In this document: piece by piece, positions 14,490 through 17,386 of the stretch
How the letters are laid out: every line of letters starts with the position of its first letter
Numbering within the stretch: the stretch's first letter is position 1
From: DATFLL01 sp035267785
Lineage (GTDB): Bacteria > Pseudomonadota > Gammaproteobacteria > DATFLL01
Reading direction: 5' to 3'
Assembly (NCBI GenBank): GCA_035267785.1
Contig: DATFLL010000079.1
Span: forward strand, 1-17,386
DNA: 17,386 nt
Translations under genes and position numbers: made by a program
Notes under the pieces: model-generated
What the model saw: only the letters and a program-made list of their open reading frames with translations
Databases searched by the model: none
Told to the model about the DNA's origin: nothing

Positions 14490-14780
14490 ATGAACATCCG
14501 TCCTTTACATGATCGTGTGATCGTCCGTCGCATGGAAGAAGAACGCACCACGGCGGGCGGCATCGTGATCCCCGACTCCGCCGCCGAAAAGCCCATCCAG
14601 GGCGAAGTCGTTGCCGTGGGCAAGGGCAAGATTCTGGAAAACGGCGAGGTACGTGCCCTGGACGTGAAGGCTGGCGACAAGGTGCTGTTCGGCAAGTACT
14701 CCGGTACCGAAGTCAAGGTCGGCGGCGACGAAGTCCTGGTCATGCGCGAAGAAGACATCCTGGGCGTGGTCGAGGGCTGA
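14490..14780 (+). CDS. groES: Co-chaperonin GroES
   Basis: GroES is the heptameric lid of the GroEL folding chamber in the cytosol. The 96-residue length is standard. Visible family features are the N-terminal strand MNIRPLHDRVIVRR, the mobile loop TTAGGIVIPDSAAEKP at about 21-36, GEVVAVGKGK, and the C-terminal segment GGDEVLVMREEDILGVVEG. A good SD (AGGAG, 14479-14483) lies 6 bases before the ATG. It is the first gene of the groES-groEL operon, 58 bases before groEL, and is controlled by the promoter and CIRCE element upstream. Confidence 0.99.
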   Translation: MNIRPLHDRVIVRRMEEERTTAGGIVIPDSAAEKPIQGEVVAVGKGKILENGEVRALDVKAGDKVLFGKYSGTEVKVGGDEVLVMREEDILGVVEG

Positions 14781-14838
14781 GCCCCGATAGCCTCCAGCGC
14801 GAACGTCAACATTTAGGCTTCGAAGAGGAACTAGAGCA

Positions 14839-16488
<1,650 letters not shown>

Positions 16489-16499
16489 GTCGCCTCGCC

Positions 16500-16550
16500 T
16501 TTCGGCCCAAAAAACCCCGCCGGCAACGGCGGGGTTTTTTTTGGCCGAAA
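16500..16550. terminator. Strong, largely symmetric terminator after groEL
   Basis: The core stem CCCCGCCG (16515-16522) / CGGCGGGG (16527-16534) with a GCAA loop is flanked by A6 on the left and T8 on the right. It is enclosed by TTTCGGCC (16500-16507) and GGCCGAAA (16543-16550). It would act as an intrinsic terminator on the plus strand 26 bases after the groEL stop, and its symmetry allows use in the opposite direction too. Confidence 0.93.
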
Positions 16551-16551
16551 A

Positions 16552-16580
16552 GTTGGCAGACATCAGTTGGCAGTAGGCAG
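16552..16580. repeat. Heptamer array, family 2 (GTNNGCA), second locus
   Basis: GTTGGCA (16552-16558), a degenerate GACATCA, GTTGGCA (16566-16572) and GTAGGCA (16573-16579) keep strict 7-base phase. The array starts one base after the groEL terminator. It is the same family as the array at 5650-5678. Confidence 0.8.
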
Positions 16581-16610
16581 CAAGAGGAGGGTTTGCCCCC
16601 TTTGCTGACC

Positions 16611-16680
16611 GAACGGTCCCTTCCCCCTTCGGGGCTTCGGTACCGCCTTGAGGGGTGGAAGGACAGGATGAGGGGCTCAA
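16611..16680. repeat. Dispersed repeat, copy 1 (paired with 17205-17254)
   Basis: This copy runs from GAACGGTCCCTTCCCCC through GGACAGGATGAGGGGCTCAA. The second copy has GAACGAAGGGTCCCTTCCCCC through GGATAGGATGAGGGGATCAA and lacks about 20 central bases. The ends of the two are nearly identical and in the same orientation. Confidence 0.7.
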
Positions 16681-16690
16681 AGGATTTTTT

Positions 16691-16733
16691 GCTCGCCGCT
16701 GCGCGGCGATTGATGCGGGCTTCCGCGGACGAC
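16691..16733. repeat. Double-hairpin repeat unit, copy 1
   Basis: It contains CGCCGC-TGC-GCGGCG followed by ATTGATGCGGGCTTCCGCG and ends ACGAC. It aligns with 16783-16828 with few differences. Each half is self-complementary, as in REP-like intergenic repeats. Confidence 0.7.
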
Positions 16734-16782
16734 TCGCCTTCCCCTCAAGGAGACCGCCGGCGGTAGATAAAAGACATTTCCG

Positions 16783-16828
16783 GCTGCCGCTGCGCGGCGA
16801 TTGGCGCGGGCTTCCGCGCCCGCACGAC
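16783..16828. repeat. Double-hairpin repeat unit, copy 2
   Basis: The first hairpin is GCCGC-TGC-GCGGC and the second is GCGCGG-GCTT-CCGCGC, ending CACGAC. It is a direct repeat of 16691-16733, about 92 bases apart. It leads straight into the TTTTCTTTG inverted repeat, so the two may form one larger element. Confidence 0.7.
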
Positions 16829-16835
16829 GGGTCCA

Positions 16836-16859
16836 TTTTCTTTGCTTGTCCAAAGAAAA
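16836..16859. repeat. AT-rich inverted repeat TTTTCTTTG / CAAAGAAAA
   Basis: Two 9-base arms (16836-16844 and 16851-16859) flank CTTGTC. GTCC (16831-16834) and GGAC (16861-16864) extend the stem after one mismatch. It stands out against GC-rich surroundings. The phrase TTTTCTTTG-CTTGTC-CAAAGAAAA is of a kind I know from intergenic repeats of other gammaproteobacteria; this is recollection, not a search. Confidence 0.75.
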
Positions 16860-17204
16860 CGGACGAAAAGAAAGGACACCCCGCGTCGCTGCCGACTTCG
16901 TCGGTACCCTGCGCTTCTCGGTCTCGTCGGGCTCGCCGGACGGGCCCTGCATGGCCCGCCGGCTCGTGGCCGCGTCCATGCGGCCACCCTTCGGGCTGAT
17001 CCTCCTCGACCTGCGATGCTCGGCGGCGCCGAGGGGACGGTAAGACGGGGGCGTCCCCGACCCATGCGGTAGCATTAAAGGGTGCCGAGCCGTCGTCTTT
17101 CCGAGGATCCGACATTTGCGAATGGCGTTGGGCTACCACCTCTTTCTCTTCGAACACCTTCGACGCAGCCGAGCGCCGCAGCGCTGGAAGTACCAACCAT
17201 CGGT

Positions 17205-17254
17205 GAACGAAGGGTCCCTTCCCCCTCCGGGGGAAGGATAGGATGAGGGGATCA
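17205..17254. repeat. Dispersed repeat, copy 2 (paired with 16611-16680)
   Basis: It contains TCCCTTCCCCCTCCGGGGGAAGG, a hairpin with CCTTCCCCC/GGGGGAAGG arms, then ATAGGATGAGGGGATCAA. It is the shorter of the two copies. Confidence 0.7.
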
Positions 17255-17285
17255 ATGCGACCCACTCGTCTCCCCCTCACCCTAA

Positions 17286-17309
17286 CCCTCTCCCCCAAGG
17301 GGGAGAGGG
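17286..17309. repeat. CCCTCTCCCCC palindromic intergenic repeat
   Basis: CCCTCTCCCCC (17286-17296) and GGGGGAGAGGG (17299-17309) are perfect 11-base arms around AA, preceded by CCCTCACCCTAA. Palindromes of this wording are widespread between genes in many proteobacteria and often yield spurious peptides such as SPLGERVRVRG on the opposite strand, as here. Confidence 0.85.
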
Positions 17310-17327
17310 GATAACTGTTGGTGCGTC

Positions 17328-17386
17328 GCCTCACTCCTCACTCCTCACTCCTCACTCCTCACTCCTCACTCCTCACTCCTCACTCC
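17328..17386. repeat. Heptamer array, family 1 (NCCTCAC), running off the window
   Basis: One GCCTCAC unit (17328-17334) is followed by seven identical TCCTCAC units (17335-17383) and the first three bases of an eighth. The array continues past the window end, so its true length is unknown. It is the same family as the arrays at 5612-5639 and 5739-5766. The uniform seventh base suggests a recent slippage expansion. Confidence 0.95.

Larger units (their letters stand above)
16552..17386. other. Gene-free repeat island downstream of groEL
   Basis: I see no believable gene in these 835 bases. Several open frames cross it on both strands, but they are Arg/Pro-rich and are made of repeat units. 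The region is a chain of short dispersed elements: a GTNNGCA heptamer array (16552-16580), two copies of a TCCCTTCCCCC/GGATGAGGGG element (16611-16680, 17205-17254), two copies of a double-hairpin unit (16691-16733, 16783-16828), a TTTTCTTTG inverted repeat (16836-16859), a CCCTCTCCCCC palindrome (17286-17309) and a heptamer array at the end. The stretch from about 16865 to 17200 has no internal duplicate I can see, but it has the same GC-rich, non-coding character. Confidence 0.8.

Noticed and set aside
16655..17072. Several 76-132 residue open frames downstream of groEL on both strands
   Set aside because: They are composed of repeated hairpin units, rich in Arg and Pro, overlap each other in several frames and have no SD.
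17328..17386. Possible CRISPR array
   Set aside because: The 7-base units are directly abutting with no spacers. It is a simple tandem repeat, and no cas gene is nearby.

Overview
The window looks like chromosomal DNA of a GC-rich gammaproteobacterium outside the enterics, perhaps near the Chromatiales. This is inferred from gene content and order (aroQ-accB-accC-prmA-dusB-fis-purH, cutA-dsbD, fxsA-groES-groEL), the presence of fis, and a HrcA-type CIRCE operator at groES. No taxon can be named from the sequence alone. No transposase, integrase, phage gene, tRNA, rRNA or CRISPR array was found.

Layout. From 8950 leftward, everything is on the minus strand and is read in this order: an exported TlpA-like thioredoxin, aroQ (type II 3-dehydroquinase), accB and accC (biotin carrier and biotin carboxylase), prmA (ribosomal protein L11 methyltransferase), an MJ0042 zinc-ribbon/DUF3426 membrane protein, dusB (tRNA dihydrouridine synthase), fis (nucleoid protein) and purH, which is cut by the window edge. 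From 9079 to 10853, two plus-strand genes that overlap by one base encode a periplasmic CGWC thioredoxin-fold protein and a secreted seven-motif beta-propeller. Facing them across a bidirectional terminator are dsbD and cutA (13658 to 10970, minus), which overlap by 8 bases. fxsA, groES and groEL follow on the plus strand from 13821 to 16488. groESL has a near-consensus sigma-70 promoter joined to a perfect CIRCE element. The last 830 bases hold no convincing gene and are a patchwork of dispersed repeats.

How the parts relate. Most genes are housekeeping: fatty-acid and aromatic precursor synthesis, purine synthesis, translation factors and chaperonin. The less ordinary part is the 8.4-13.7 kb segment, where three envelope thiol-redox proteins lie close together: TlpA-like, CGWC thioredoxin and DsbD. 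Here DsbD carries two N-terminal alpha domains instead of one. A functional link between this DsbD, the thioredoxins and the propeller is inference from proximity.

The other notable signal is two families of 7-base tandem repeats, NCCTCAC and GTNNGCA. They occur together at two separate places, accC-prmA and downstream of groEL. At the first place inverted arrays form an 18-bp stem directly after accC.
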